DNA of 64,000 nucleotides. Source: Chloroflexi bacterium UBA6077. GTDB taxonomy: Bacteria > Chloroflexota > UBA6077. Position numbers and translations under genes: made by a program. Below, one piece after another: positions 8,844-17,454 of the stretch. Under the pieces are notes generated by a model, which had not been told where the DNA came from, did not search any database, and worked only from the letters and a program-made list of their open reading frames with translations. Numbering within the stretch: the stretch's first letter is position 1; every line of letters begins with the position of its first letter. The stretch spans positions 147,747 through 211,746 of the forward strand of contig DIXP01000038.1 in assembly GCA_002436065.1 (NCBI GenBank). Direction: 5' to 3'.

Positions 8844-9659
8844 ATGTCGTTCAAGATCGGGGCCTCAACCTACAGCTACCTCTACGACTACTCAATGGAC
8901 GATGCACTGAAGCGACTGGCCAAGATCGGGTTCCGCTATATCGAGATCCTCAGCATGCCGCCCCACCTGTGGGCTCCAGATCGGAACGGGCCGGACCGCA
9001 AGGCGCTGAAATCGAAGCTCGAGTCTTTCGGCTTCGAGACCGTTGCAGTCGGGCCGATGTACTTCGATCTGAATCTGGCGAGCACCAATCCGGCCATTCG
9101 AGCGGCTTCGGTCCAGGAGGTTGTGGAGAATCTGCGGCTCGCCGCCGACCTCGGGGCGCGCGGTGTTACCACGATAGCCGGCCGGCGGAACGCTCTGTTC
9201 CCGGCTCCCCTGGATCAGACGTGGGATCTCTGCGGGGACAGCATGCGGCAGTGCGTCAAGGTGGCTGCCGACGTGGGCGTAACGGTCTTTCTCGAGCCCA
9301 TCATGTACTCCTTCATCAGTACCGGCGCCGACATCCGCCGGTTGATCGAGGAGATCGGGAGCCCCTGGTTGCGAGGAATGGTGGATACGGCCAACTCCCA
9401 CTCCACCGAGGGGGTAGAACCGGCACTCGAGGCGCTGGGACCGTACCTTGGCCACGTCCAGTTTTCCGACACGGTCAAGGGCCAACTCCGACACGATCCG
9501 GTTGGTTACGGTGAGATCGACTTTCCCGCCGTGAAGACCGCACTCGAGAGGGTCGGGTTCTCAGGTCCGTGCGTCCTCGAGCTTTGCTGGATACAGGATC
9601 CCGACGGTGGCCACAAGGTATCGGCGGAACGGCTGTCCGAGATCGGCTTCGCTCTGTAA
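8844..9659 (+). CDS. Sugar phosphate isomerase/epimerase-like TIM-barrel protein (AP endonuclease 2 family)
   Basis: 271 residues with the xylose-isomerase-like barrel. The N-terminus has IGASTYSYLYDYSMDDALKR, followed by FRYIEILSMPPHLW. Likely metal ligands are the Glu of VFLEPIMYS, the Asp of MVDTANSHS, the His of LGHVQFSD and the Glu of CVLELCW. GGAGG lies six bases before the ATG at 8844. The family includes isomerases, epimerases and dehydratases of sugars and inositols, so the exact reaction is open. Two relatives lie at 25778-27414 on the other strand and share the N-terminal signature. It is followed after 50 bp by an alcohol dehydrogenase, which suggests stepwise processing of a polyol or hydroxy acid. 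Confidence 0.8.
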   Translation: MSFKIGASTYSYLYDYSMDDALKRLAKIGFRYIEILSMPPHLWAPDRNGPDRKALKSKLESFGFETVAVGPMYFDLNLASTNPAIRAASVQEVVENLRLAADLGARGVTTIAGRRNALFPAPLDQTWDLCGDSMRQCVKVAADVGVTVFLEPIMYSFISTGADIRRLIEEIGSPWLRGMVDTANSHSTEGVEPALEALGPYLGHVQFSDTVKGQLRHDPVGYGEIDFPAVKTALERVGFSGPCVLELCWIQDPDGGHKVSAERLSEIGFAL

Positions 9660-9709
9660 CCGAGAATGAGGATTAATCGAGAAGAGCATTTGGGAAGGAG
9701 AGGAATCAG

Positions 9710-10750
9710 ATGAAGGCATTTGCGCTGGTGGAGCCGCAATCGAGAGCGGCGAGGTACATCGATCTCCCCGACCCGGTGGTTGGGCCAAACGACGTCCTGG
9801 TCAAGCTGGAGGTAGCAGGCATTTGCGGCACTGACCTGAAGGTGTGGGATTGGGCCCCAAACATTGCTGCGAGGGTGGGCGGCAGCCTACCACGCATCAT
9901 GGGACACGAGGGCGCAGGTATTGTCGCAGCCGTGGGAAGTGACGTGCGGAACGTTGCCCCTGGGAATCGCGTTGTCCCGATCAGCATGCACTGGTGCGGC
10001 CAGTGCCGGTTCTGTCAAGCGAAGCAATCGGAGATCTGCGACAACCGTCCGACCCTGGGAATCGAGTACGATGGCCTCTTCGCTGAGTACGTCGCTGTTC
10101 CATCGGAGCAGATTACCCCGCTTCCCCCTCACATTAGCTTTGAGGTGGGCTCCCTTCTTGACCCCATTGCCACCGGGCTCCAGGCGCTGATGAGGGTGCC
10201 CGTGACCTCCGATGATGTGGTAGCCGTGGTCGGCGCAGGCCCCATCGGCTTCCTCGTCGCGCTCGCTGTACAGGCCTACTCACCGAAGCGGCTCTTCATG
10301 TTCGGGCTGGAGGTCGATCGGGAGCGGCTACGTCACGCCAACTCCGCGGGCATCGAGGCGATCGAAGCCCAGGACCCGGCGGTCGCCTTGAAGGCCGTCC
10401 AGTCGGTCTCTGGTGGCTACGGTGCCGACATCGTCTTCGAGGCTGCAGGCCACCCATCCGGCATACTAACTGCAATAGATCTCGTGCGCAAAGGCGGCAA
10501 AGTCGGATTGATGGGCTTACCCAAGCAATCCACCGAGATCAACACCGCCACCCTCATCTGGGCGGAAAAGACCCTCGTACCGGTCCGCGGGTTCAGCAAG
10601 GAGGCTTGGGATCAGGCAGTCAAGTATCTTTCCGAGGGTCGAGTCGACTTCACCCCGATGATCACCCACCGTATGCCTATGGCAGACGCCGCGAAGGGAC
10701 TAGCGATGGTGGAGCGCCGCGAGGCGCTGAAAGTCATGCTGACTCCCTGA
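9710..10750 (+). CDS. Zinc-dependent alcohol/polyol dehydrogenase (MDR superfamily)
   Basis: 346 residues. Catalytic zinc ligands are visible as Cys39 (GICGTD) and His66-Glu67 (GHEGAGIV). The structural-zinc lobe has Cys96, Cys99, Cys102 and Cys110. The Rossmann motif VVGAGPIGFLVAL is near residue 175. GGAG (9694-9697) precedes the ATG. This pattern is shared by threonine, sorbitol/iditol and butanediol dehydrogenases, which oxidise secondary alcohols with NAD(P). Neighbours on both sides are a TIM-barrel isomerase-like gene and an enolase-superfamily gene, so the substrate is probably a hydroxylated small acid or polyol; the choice among them is not supported by sequence alone. Confidence 0.85.
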   Translation: MKAFALVEPQSRAARYIDLPDPVVGPNDVLVKLEVAGICGTDLKVWDWAPNIAARVGGSLPRIMGHEGAGIVAAVGSDVRNVAPGNRVVPISMHWCGQCRFCQAKQSEICDNRPTLGIEYDGLFAEYVAVPSEQITPLPPHISFEVGSLLDPIATGLQALMRVPVTSDDVVAVVGAGPIGFLVALAVQAYSPKRLFMFGLEVDRERLRHANSAGIEAIEAQDPAVALKAVQSVSGGYGADIVFEAAGHPSGILTAIDLVRKGGKVGLMGLPKQSTEINTATLIWAEKTLVPVRGFSKEAWDQAVKYLSEGRVDFTPMITHRMPMADAAKGLAMVERREALKVMLTP

Positions 10751-10760
10751 CCGCACGGCG

Positions 10761-10853
10761 ATGGAGAAGCTGGCGAGGCCGTGCCCGGTCTTCGAGAAGC
10801 GGGGAACAGTCACGGGGGGCAACTCCTCCGGCCTCGCCAGCTTCGTGACCTGA
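10761..10853 (+). pseudogene. Ghost fragment of a thiolase gene, also forming a hairpin
   Basis: The gap between two genes reads MEKLARPCPVFEKRGTVTGG and then NSSG in one frame. This matches the thiolase stretch with [20 protein letters not shown] and NSSGVND in the intact thiolase at 44167-45369. It covers about 25 of 400 residues and ends at a TGA at 10851-10853. The same DNA contains a perfect 16-bp inverted repeat, 10766-10781 and 10829-10844, which can act as a terminator stem. The match is short but aligned over a family-specific motif. Confidence 0.65.
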
Positions 10854-10865
10854 GAGGAGGGTCTG

Positions 10866-11969
10866 ATGGCGATAGAACGGATCGAGGCGATCCCATTTCG
10901 TATACCGATCAGGGCCGGGATTGGGCCGATCCAATCAAACATCTGGGGTATGGACTCCGCGCTCCACGTCCTCATCAAGGTGACCGACTCCGACGGGGTC
11001 GTCGGATACGGGGAGACAACCCCAAGAGCCACGATCTACGGCGATACCCAGACATCTACCGTCGCGGTGGTCAGGGAGTGGCTGGAGCCGGCCTTAAGGA
11101 ACCTTGAGCCTTGGGCCTTCGAGACTGCGTGGGAGCGGATGGACCGGGTAGCGCACAACCTTCCCGCGAAGGCCGGAATCGACGAGGCACTGCACGACAT
11201 CGTTGGGAAGAAGCTGGGGGTGAACGTCCGACAGCTTCTGGGTGGCCTGGATCGCGACCGTGCTCCCCTGGGGATGATCGTCCCGCTTGGGCCTCCCGAA
11301 GAGGTTGCGGAGAAGTGCATGGAAGCGGCGACCAGGGGAATCCGGTGCTTCAAGATCAAGACGGGCAAGGACCCGAAACGGGACATTACAGCTTTCAAGG
11401 CGGTCCGCCGGGCCCTGGGGGATGATGCCTGTCTATCCATCGACGTCAACCAGGGATATAGCGTGACGGACGCCATTCGTGTCCTGCATACCCTTTACGA
11501 CTACGACATCGCCTGGGCGGAAGAGCCGGTCAAGGCGTGGGACATGGAGGGCAAGCTGAAGGTAGCCCGGTCGGTGCACGTCCCGCTGCTGCTGGACGAG
11601 AGCGTCTTCACTCCGCAGGACGCCCTTAGGGAGATCAAGAACGGGGCGGCCGGTCTGATCAGCATCAAGACGGCGCGAAGCGCCTTCTTCCGCTCCCGCG
11701 TCATCTCATCCATCTGTGAGGCGGCCAACGTGCCGTGTGTGCTGGGCAGCGCTCGTGAGTCCACCGTCGGCAGCATAGTCTCCGCATATTTCGCCGCGAG
11801 CTGCAGGAACATTATGGCCACCGAGATAGGGGACCACGTCATCTTCGAGGCGAGCCTGCTCACCGAGTGGCCGAGGATCGAGGATGGTTACATGATCCTT
11901 CCGAGCGGGCCCGGTCTGGGCATTGAGATCGACGAGGAGCAGTTGGAGCGATATCGCATCGACAGGTAG
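10866..11969 (+). CDS. Enolase-superfamily enzyme of the muconate-lactonizing/dipeptide-epimerase subgroup
   Basis: 367 residues with the expected N-terminal capping domain and C-terminal barrel. Active-site residues are all present: KxK at Lys163/Lys165 (FKIKTG), metal ligands Asp193 (SIDVNQGY), Glu219 or Glu220 (WAEEP) and Asp244 (LLDESV), and the opposite base Lys268 (ISIKTARS). That second lysine marks the MLE rather than the mandelate-racemase subgroup, which uses a His-Asp pair. Members catalyse cycloisomerisation, epimerisation or dehydration starting with proton removal next to a carboxylate. GAGGAGGG lies a few bases upstream of ATG 10866. It sits between the alcohol dehydrogenase and the acyl-CoA dehydrogenase, all co-directional. 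Confidence 0.85.
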   Translation: MAIERIEAIPFRIPIRAGIGPIQSNIWGMDSALHVLIKVTDSDGVVGYGETTPRATIYGDTQTSTVAVVREWLEPALRNLEPWAFETAWERMDRVAHNLPAKAGIDEALHDIVGKKLGVNVRQLLGGLDRDRAPLGMIVPLGPPEEVAEKCMEAATRGIRCFKIKTGKDPKRDITAFKAVRRALGDDACLSIDVNQGYSVTDAIRVLHTLYDYDIAWAEEPVKAWDMEGKLKVARSVHVPLLLDESVFTPQDALREIKNGAAGLISIKTARSAFFRSRVISSICEAANVPCVLGSARESTVGSIVSAYFAASCRNIMATEIGDHVIFEASLLTEWPRIEDGYMILPSGPGLGIEIDEEQLERYRIDR

Positions 11970-12041
11970 CGACGAGCGGGCACCGGCCGTAGTATCGGCC
12001 CGCTGTCTGTGGGGTCCGTCACAACTTGAGGAGATACGGCT

Positions 12042-13175
12042 GTGGACTTTGGACTCAGCGAAGATCAGAAGATGGTCCAGGACCTAGCCCGGCAGTTCGC
12101 CCAAAGAGAGGTGATGCCGAAGGCCGCCGAGATAGACGCATCCGAGGAGTTCCCCCACGATCTCATGAAGAGGTTCAAGGAGATGGATCTCTTCGGACTT
12201 CCCTACCCTCAGCAATATGGCGGCAACGGAATGGGGTACGTTGCCTACGCACTCGCGGTGGAGCAACTTGCGCAGGCATCCTCGGTCGTGGCGGGCTGGC
12301 TTGGATCGCAGCTCAACTGCATTGAGCCCATCTTTCTTTTCGGCACCGAAGAGCAGAAGCAGAAGTACATGGTGCCCCTGGCCAAGGGGGAGATGCTGGG
12401 CTCCATCGCCTTCACCGAGCCGACCACCGGCACCGATCCGAGGGCCATCCAGACCACGGCGAAGCTGGTGGGGGACGAGTACGTCCTGAACGGGCAAAAG
12501 AGCCTCGTCACCCGGGCATCGGTCAACGATCTGCAGTTCCTCTTCGCCAAGACCGAAGATAACAGGGCGAGCGCCTTCATAGTGGAGACGGACAGCCCCG
12601 GCTACTCGACCAGCAAGCCCTACGATAAGATGGGCGGCCATGGCTCCGACACCTGCGACATCTACCTTGACAATGCCAGAGTGCCAAAGGAGAACCTGGT
12701 CGGCGGCATCGGGAAGGGTTACGGGATACTCCTACGGGCGATAGCTTCGGGGAAGCTGGGCTGGGCAGCGCAGGGAGCGGGCCTCGCGCAGGCGGCGCTG
12801 GAGGACGCGATCCGCTATGCGAGACAGCGGGTAGTGCAGGGTAAGCCCCAGGTGGAACTGCTCAACACCCAGGAGTTGCTTGCGGACATAGCCACCGCGG
12901 TAGAGGCGATCAGGCTGATGACCTACAAGGCAGCCTGGTTGCGCGATCAGGGGAAGGATGCGCTGGGGGCTGTGGCCATGGCGAAGCTCTTCTCCGCCGA
13001 TCAGTCCGTCGATGCGATCGAGAAGGCGCTGAGGGTGCACGGGGCATACGGGTACGTGAAGGACTTCCGCGTGGAGCGTCTGTTCCGGGATGCGATGTGT
13101 AACAAAGTCATCGAGGGCACAGTGGAGATACAACGCGTCATCATCGCCGGGCACCTCCTTAAGGAGTACGCCTAG
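12042..13175 (+). CDS. Acyl-CoA dehydrogenase
   Basis: 377 residues of the standard FAD enzyme that introduces a 2,3-double bond into acyl-CoA thioesters and passes electrons to ETF. Motifs: DFGLSEDQKM at the start, FTEPTTGTDPRAIQTTA (FAD binding), YDKMGGHGSDTCDIYLDN, and the C-terminal VIEGTVEIQR. Glu358 in that block is a candidate catalytic base of the short-chain type. The start is GTG with GAGGAG nine bases before it. Two ETF systems in the window (fixAB and the etfBA pair at 53 kb) could accept its electrons. The stop overlaps the convergent amidohydrolase stop by four bases in a CTAG. Confidence 0.9.
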   Translation: MDFGLSEDQKMVQDLARQFAQREVMPKAAEIDASEEFPHDLMKRFKEMDLFGLPYPQQYGGNGMGYVAYALAVEQLAQASSVVAGWLGSQLNCIEPIFLFGTEEQKQKYMVPLAKGEMLGSIAFTEPTTGTDPRAIQTTAKLVGDEYVLNGQKSLVTRASVNDLQFLFAKTEDNRASAFIVETDSPGYSTSKPYDKMGGHGSDTCDIYLDNARVPKENLVGGIGKGYGILLRAIASGKLGWAAQGAGLAQAALEDAIRYARQRVVQGKPQVELLNTQELLADIATAVEAIRLMTYKAAWLRDQGKDALGAVAMAKLFSADQSVDAIEKALRVHGAYGYVKDFRVERLFRDAMCNKVIEGTVEIQRVIIAGHLLKEYA

Positions 13176-14077
13176 CTGTTCCCAGTCGGACCGCCATCGT
13201 CGCTCCCGCTCGCTCTCTCACCATCTCGCTCCCAGCCTATCCACCTCCGCAGCCCGTCTCCCATGACCAAGCGGACTACCTCGTTGGGATACCCACCGAG
13301 AGCTTCGAGATAGGTCACGATGTTATTGCGGTAGCCCTGGCCCGGGCACCGAGTTAGATCCGAGCCCCAGAACACCCTCGCCGGACCGAACCAGTCCAGC
13401 ACCAGATCCAGCACCTGGCGGACACTCGTTGTCGAGTACCGGTCGCTGAGGGAGCAGGGCAGAGCCGAGCACTTCACCGCGACGTTCGCACATCGCGAGA
13501 GCGGCTTCAGCTTGCCAAGGTCCTCCTCGAGTTCTCGCTCGCTCCGGTTCGCCCTCAGCGCCATATGGTCGATGGATATCCTCAGGGCCGGATGGGACGA
13601 GGCGATCTCGGCGACAACTCTGAGATGCTCTGGTATCGGGTACATGGTGACCGGGATTCCGTGTTGTTCGGCGAAAGGCCAGAACCAGTCGAGCGTCCCG
13701 TCCACGAGCCAGTTCTTCATGAAGCCGAGGAAGCTGATGCGAACACCGAGCAGGTACGGGTCTCGCATGGCCTCCAGCATTCTGTCGCCTACGTCAGGTT
13801 CGTCCAGCGGAAACCTGCCGAAGACCCGAAACCGGCCCGGGTTGCGCTTGGCTGCCTCCAGCGCGAGGTCGTTCCGGTTTCCCTCGAAGCCGGCCGGAAC
13901 GAGGACTGCCCCCGTTACACCTCCGGCGTCCATCTCCACGAGTACCGTCTCCGCAGTGGTCTCCACCTGGCCGTGAGCGTTCCCGGCCAGGTGAGGCGGC
14001 CACGGCCGGTCAGGACGGTTTGCCCCCCAGATATGGATCTGCGCGTCGACGATGTACAGGTCATCAATGTTGAGCAT
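13172..14077 (-). CDS. Amidohydrolase-2 family metal hydrolase/decarboxylase
   Basis: 301 residues of TIM-barrel amidohydrolase type. Recognisable are the N-terminal HxW/HxH-equivalent (DAQIHIW), the barrel strands with DHMAL, and the C-terminal metal Asp (FWGSDLTRCPG). In this family the reactions include lactone hydrolysis (as in 2-pyrone-4,6-dicarboxylate lactonase) and nonoxidative decarboxylation. The ATG at 14077 is preferred to upstream codons because GGAGGGG lies eight bases before it. It is the last gene of the minus-strand group that starts further right, and its stop overlaps the stop of the acyl-CoA dehydrogenase. Confidence 0.8.
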   Translation of the reverse strand: MLNIDDLYIVDAQIHIWGANRPDRPWPPHLAGNAHGQVETTAETVLVEMDAGGVTGAVLVPAGFEGNRNDLALEAAKRNPGRFRVFGRFPLDEPDVGDRMLEAMRDPYLLGVRISFLGFMKNWLVDGTLDWFWPFAEQHGIPVTMYPIPEHLRVVAEIASSHPALRISIDHMALRANRSERELEEDLGKLKPLSRCANVAVKCSALPCSLSDRYSTTSVRQVLDLVLDWFGPARVFWGSDLTRCPGQGYRNNIVTYLEALGGYPNEVVRLVMGDGLRRWIGWERDGERASGSDDGGPTGNS

Positions 14078-14178
14078 GACCAACCCCTCCACGAATCCTC
14101 TCCGAAGTGGTTCCGTCCAGCCGGCCGCCCGGCACTGCGGTATGTGCGGTGCCCTCCAGAGGGCGGCCACGCTATGGC

Positions 14179-14214
14179 ACAGGGAGCACTTGTGACTCAG
14201 CAGGTGCTCCCTGT
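14179..14214 (-). terminator. Hairpin between the aldehyde oxidoreductase and the amidohydrolase
   Basis: ACAGGGAGCAC (14179-14189) pairs perfectly with GTGCTCCCTGT (14204-14214) around a 14-base loop. There is no strong U tract, so it may attenuate rather than fully stop transcription reading from 14483 into the amidohydrolase gene. The rest of 14078-14482 holds the CoA-transferase ghost and no intact gene. Confidence 0.4.
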
Positions 14215-14259
14215 TCGGCAGTATTCATGCGGATCATGACTCGCGGGCCGGCGGAGAAC

Positions 14260-14421
14260 CTACTGCCGCATACTGCCGGTGTGATTGAACTTGCTGTGCC
14301 AGCCGAAGGCTTCCTCAAGCAAGTGAGGCGTCTGCTTGCCTGGAGACAGTTCGAGGGATCGTCGATGGTAGCCCCTCAAAGCGGGTCGGTAGTTGGGTTG
14401 GGCGCAGTTCTCGATGACCTT
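14260..14421 (-). pseudogene. Ghost fragment: C-terminus of an acetyl-CoA hydrolase/CoA-transferase
   Basis: Read on the minus strand, one open frame gives KVIENCAQPNYRPAL and later LELSPGKQTPHLLEEAFGWH and SMRQ, then TAG at 14260-14262. It aligns codon by codon with the last ~53 residues of the intact CoA-transferase at 18640-20163. Nothing of the other ~450 residues is present. Substitutions are scattered along the copy, so it is an old paralogous or horizontally acquired remnant and not a recent assembly duplication. Confidence 0.8.
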
Positions 14422-14482
14422 ATAGCTCTAACCGTTTCCCGGCAGATTTCGCGCTGGAGGTCCACCTGTTCAGCCACCGCGA

Positions 14483-17137
14483 TTACCCTTTGGCGAGCGC
14501 CGTCTTGATCTTGTCCGGAGTTGCCGGCAGATCCTGTATCCAGACACCGCATGCGTCGTGGATCGCGGCGATCACCGCGGGTGCGGTAGGAACCATAGTC
14601 ATCTCGCCGATGCCAATCGCGCCCCTGGGCCCATTCGGTCTGGGCGTTTCCTTCAGTATCAACTCGATGTCCAAGGCGGTACGCATGGTCGGAAACTTGA
14701 ATGTGACCCAGTCCTTGGTCTTTCCGGCGATGAACTGCTCTCGCAGTGCCCATCCCACGCCCTGGTCCATGCCGCCTTCCACCTGGCCTTCGACGTTGAG
14801 AGGGTTGATTATCGTGCCAGCGTCAACGGCAGCGGTCATCTTCAACACCTTCACCTCGCCGGTCTCGGTGTTCACCTCTACTTCGGCAAGCTGAACCGCC
14901 TGAATCTGGGCGTATTGGGTAGGTCCCTGGCCCGTGGTCTTGTCCATGGCGTCGTCTTTGGGGTTCTTCTTGGTTCCAAGGTAGCGCGTAGGGACCTCCG
15001 CGCGCTGGAAGGCTCCATGTGATAGAGCACCCGCCTTTGTGGCTGCAGCCTGGAGCTGCTCCAGCGCATTCATGAGTGCGCCACCCATCATGAACGTGAT
15101 TCGACTTCCAGCGGCGGGTCCACTGGAAGTCGTGTTGTCGGTGCTTCTCGTCATCAGCCGGACCTTGCTCATTGGGATGCCGAGCGCATCGGCCGTGAGC
15201 TGAATAAGCATGGACTCATTCCCCTCGCCAGGGTCCGCGACTGCGCCGTACACCGTCACTCCGTCGTCGGGGTCCAACTCCACCGCGAGCGTGCCGATGT
15301 CCGCAGAGCCGCCGATGCCGAACGAGCCCGCGGCCAGCCCAACACCCCTCCTGATGGATCCTGCTCTGTGCGCTTCGGCATCCCGCAGCGCCCGCTCGCG
15401 GTGCGGCTTGATCGCCTCGCACAGGTCAGGGAAGGGCCACAGGTTCTCGGCCGGCCCGGTGGCTTTTCGCTGACCAGGCTTGAGGGAGTTCCGCTGTCGA
15501 AACTCCAGAGGATCGATGCCCATCTTCTCGGCAAGCATGTCGATGGCGCACTCCAGGGCAAAGTGCTGCTGCGGAGGCCCCGCACCCCTGGCCGCGCTGC
15601 CGTACGGATTGTTGGTGTAGACGAGATGTCCGACAGCCTTGACATTGGGGATGTTGTACGCCCCGGACATGTTCCAGATGCCCCGATTGACGACCGCCAT
15701 GCCGTTGGACATGTAGGCGCCGTTGTCCACGTAGTAGTCCATGGTCAGCGCGGTCAATCGCCCCTCCGCGTCGCAGGCGATCCTGACATCCATCTCGAAC
15801 GGATGGCGCTTCGATGTCATAGCCATGGACTCCGCGAGGCTGGGGATATACCTGACCGGCTTCCGGAAGTGCAGAGCGGCGGCCGCGGAGATCCCCTCGG
15901 AGGTGACCTCACTCTTCATTCCGAACTGGCCACCCACGAACGCCTCCTCGTAGCGCATGTCCTCCCAACCGGTGGCGTCCTGGAGCATGGAGAGGTGCTT
16001 GTGGATGTTGATGCTTCGGCCCACCACGACCAGTTGGGCATCGTCCCCTTCCCCGTCCCAGTAGGCTATCGTAGCCTCCGGTTCCATTGCGGCCTGGTGG
16101 TTGCGCTGGGTGCTGAAGCTCGCATCCACTACTGCCGCGGCCTCTGAGAACGCCTTGTCGGCGTCGCCCTTGATCAAGGGCTGCACGTAGCAGAGATTGG
16201 CGTAGTCTGAGTGTATCCGGTTGGTACCCTCGGCCATCGCCTCCTTGGGTGAAAGGAGGGCGGGAAGAAGCTCGTAGTCCACCACCACAGCCTGCGCGGC
16301 CGCTACCGCCTGCTCACGCGTGTCGGCAACCGCGATGGCCACCGGGTCGCCGATGCTTCGGACTCGATCATCGCACAGCAGCGGTCGATCCGCGATGGCA
16401 TAGTTGAGCCTGTTGCTGCCTTTGATGTCCTTCGCCGTCATGACGCCCTGGACACCCGGCATCTTCTTGGCCGCCGATGAGTCTATAGACTTGATCAGTG
16501 CGTGGGGATGAGGACTGCGGACGGCGGCGACCTCGAGGGATCCTGGGATCATGATATCTGCGGAGAAGTCGGCGACACCGCAGGCCTTGAGCATGGATGA
16601 AGGACGAGGGTGGGAGACCCCCATGACGGGGCCGTTGGGGTCCGGTCGGACCTGGTCGGGAGTGGTCTCGCCGCGGAGGAAGCGGGCAGCCAGTTGCACG
16701 GCGTCGATGATCTTGACGTAGCCGGTGCAGCGGCAGAGGTTGCCGCGGAGGGCTCGCTTGATCTCGTCCGTGGAGGGGTTGAGGTTCTTATCGAGGAGGG
16801 TCTTGGTGGCCATGATCATGCCTGGGGTGCAGAAGCCGCACTGGATGGCGCCTGAAAGGACGAAAGCCTCCTGGATGAGGTGGGGGTTATCTGGGGTGCC
16901 GAGACCCTCGACGGTGATGACCTCAGCCCCATCGAGGTCTGCGACCTTTGAGAGGCAGGACCTGACGGCGCGACCGTTGACGATGACGGTACAGGAGCCG
17001 CACTGGCCCTTGCGGTCGCAGGACTGCTTGGTGCCCGTGAGACCGAGATTGTCGCGGAGCAGGTCCAGCAGCACCATCTCTGGACCCGCAACGACCTGCT
17101 TTGGAAGGCCGTTGATCTTGAGGTGTACCTTCTTCAT
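14483..17137 (-). CDS. Molybdenum-containing aldehyde oxidoreductase (xanthine oxidase family, fused [2Fe-2S] and Mo domains)
   Basis: 884 residues, the size and order of the single-chain aldehyde oxidoreductases such as Desulfovibrio Mop. The first [2Fe-2S] cluster is bound by Cys40, Cys46, Cys49 and Cys61; the second by Cys100, Cys103, Cys135 and Cys137. The molybdopterin part has VGGQFGMKSE, RGAGPPQQHFALE and GIGEMT, whose Glu845 is the expected catalytic base. No FAD domain is present, so electrons leave through the clusters to a ferredoxin- or flavodoxin-type partner. The ATG at 17137 is chosen because GGGGGAG lies just upstream; the frame is open further upstream. It would oxidise an aldehyde to the acid in the cytoplasm. 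Confidence 0.9.
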   Translation of the reverse strand: MKKVHLKINGLPKQVVAGPEMVLLDLLRDNLGLTGTKQSCDRKGQCGSCTVIVNGRAVRSCLSKVADLDGAEVITVEGLGTPDNPHLIQEAFVLSGAIQCGFCTPGMIMATKTLLDKNLNPSTDEIKRALRGNLCRCTGYVKIIDAVQLAARFLRGETTPDQVRPDPNGPVMGVSHPRPSSMLKACGVADFSADIMIPGSLEVAAVRSPHPHALIKSIDSSAAKKMPGVQGVMTAKDIKGSNRLNYAIADRPLLCDDRVRSIGDPVAIAVADTREQAVAAAQAVVVDYELLPALLSPKEAMAEGTNRIHSDYANLCYVQPLIKGDADKAFSEAAAVVDASFSTQRNHQAAMEPEATIAYWDGEGDDAQLVVVGRSINIHKHLSMLQDATGWEDMRYEEAFVGGQFGMKSEVTSEGISAAAALHFRKPVRYIPSLAESMAMTSKRHPFEMDVRIACDAEGRLTALTMDYYVDNGAYMSNGMAVVNRGIWNMSGAYNIPNVKAVGHLVYTNNPYGSAARGAGPPQQHFALECAIDMLAEKMGIDPLEFRQRNSLKPGQRKATGPAENLWPFPDLCEAIKPHRERALRDAEAHRAGSIRRGVGLAAGSFGIGGSADIGTLAVELDPDDGVTVYGAVADPGEGNESMLIQLTADALGIPMSKVRLMTRSTDNTTSSGPAAGSRITFMMGGALMNALEQLQAAATKAGALSHGAFQRAEVPTRYLGTKKNPKDDAMDKTTGQGPTQYAQIQAVQLAEVEVNTETGEVKVLKMTAAVDAGTIINPLNVEGQVEGGMDQGVGWALREQFIAGKTKDWVTFKFPTMRTALDIELILKETPRPNGPRGAIGIGEMTMVPTAPAVIAAIHDACGVWIQDLPATPDKIKTALAKG

Positions 17138-17184
17138 TGTCTCCCCCTGAAATCCGAATCGCAATTGTGACGGCGAGACGTTGG

Positions 17185-17440
17185 ACCGCCAAACGTGGCA
17201 ACGATGACCCAACGGTAGGAGAAGGGCATTCTGCCACCCCCATGCATCAGGATCACCCTACAACGGCGCCTGCTCGCCCTGCTTCGGCGACTCCATGCCT
17301 CCCCATTTCCCGCTACCTCCGTCGCCGCGGGACCCCGCGAGGCAGCGTGCAAGCTCCGGCGGAGCTTGCACGTGCGCACTCAACCCCAGAAGGCTTCCCC
17401 CCTGCTGGGGAGCCCCAAAGCGTGATAGGACTCCCGAGAC
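17185..17440 (-). pseudogene. Ghost of the upstream region and first codons of an MFS transporter gene
   Basis: This stretch resembles 21615-21850, the region that covers the intact MFS gene start and its upstream sequence. On the minus strand near 17230-17185 it reads MPFSYRWVIVATF, matching SFFYGWVIVAAAF of the intact protein, and then diverges. Upstream, both copies share the sequence around a central palindrome (17347-17373 here, 21738-21777 there). It abuts the truncated transposase. Confidence 0.55.
17347..17373. repeat. 27-bp perfect palindrome
   Basis: CGTGCAAGCTCCG, one central base, then its exact inverted complement. It is the counterpart of the longer palindrome at 21738-21777. 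It may be an operator or a bidirectional terminator stem. Confidence 0.5.
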
Positions 17441-17454
17441 CAGGATCTAGGGGA

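Noticed and set aside
9710..10750. Specific naming as threonine 3-dehydrogenase or sorbitol dehydrogenase
   Set aside because: The visible motifs are common to the whole zinc MDR family and do not separate these activities.
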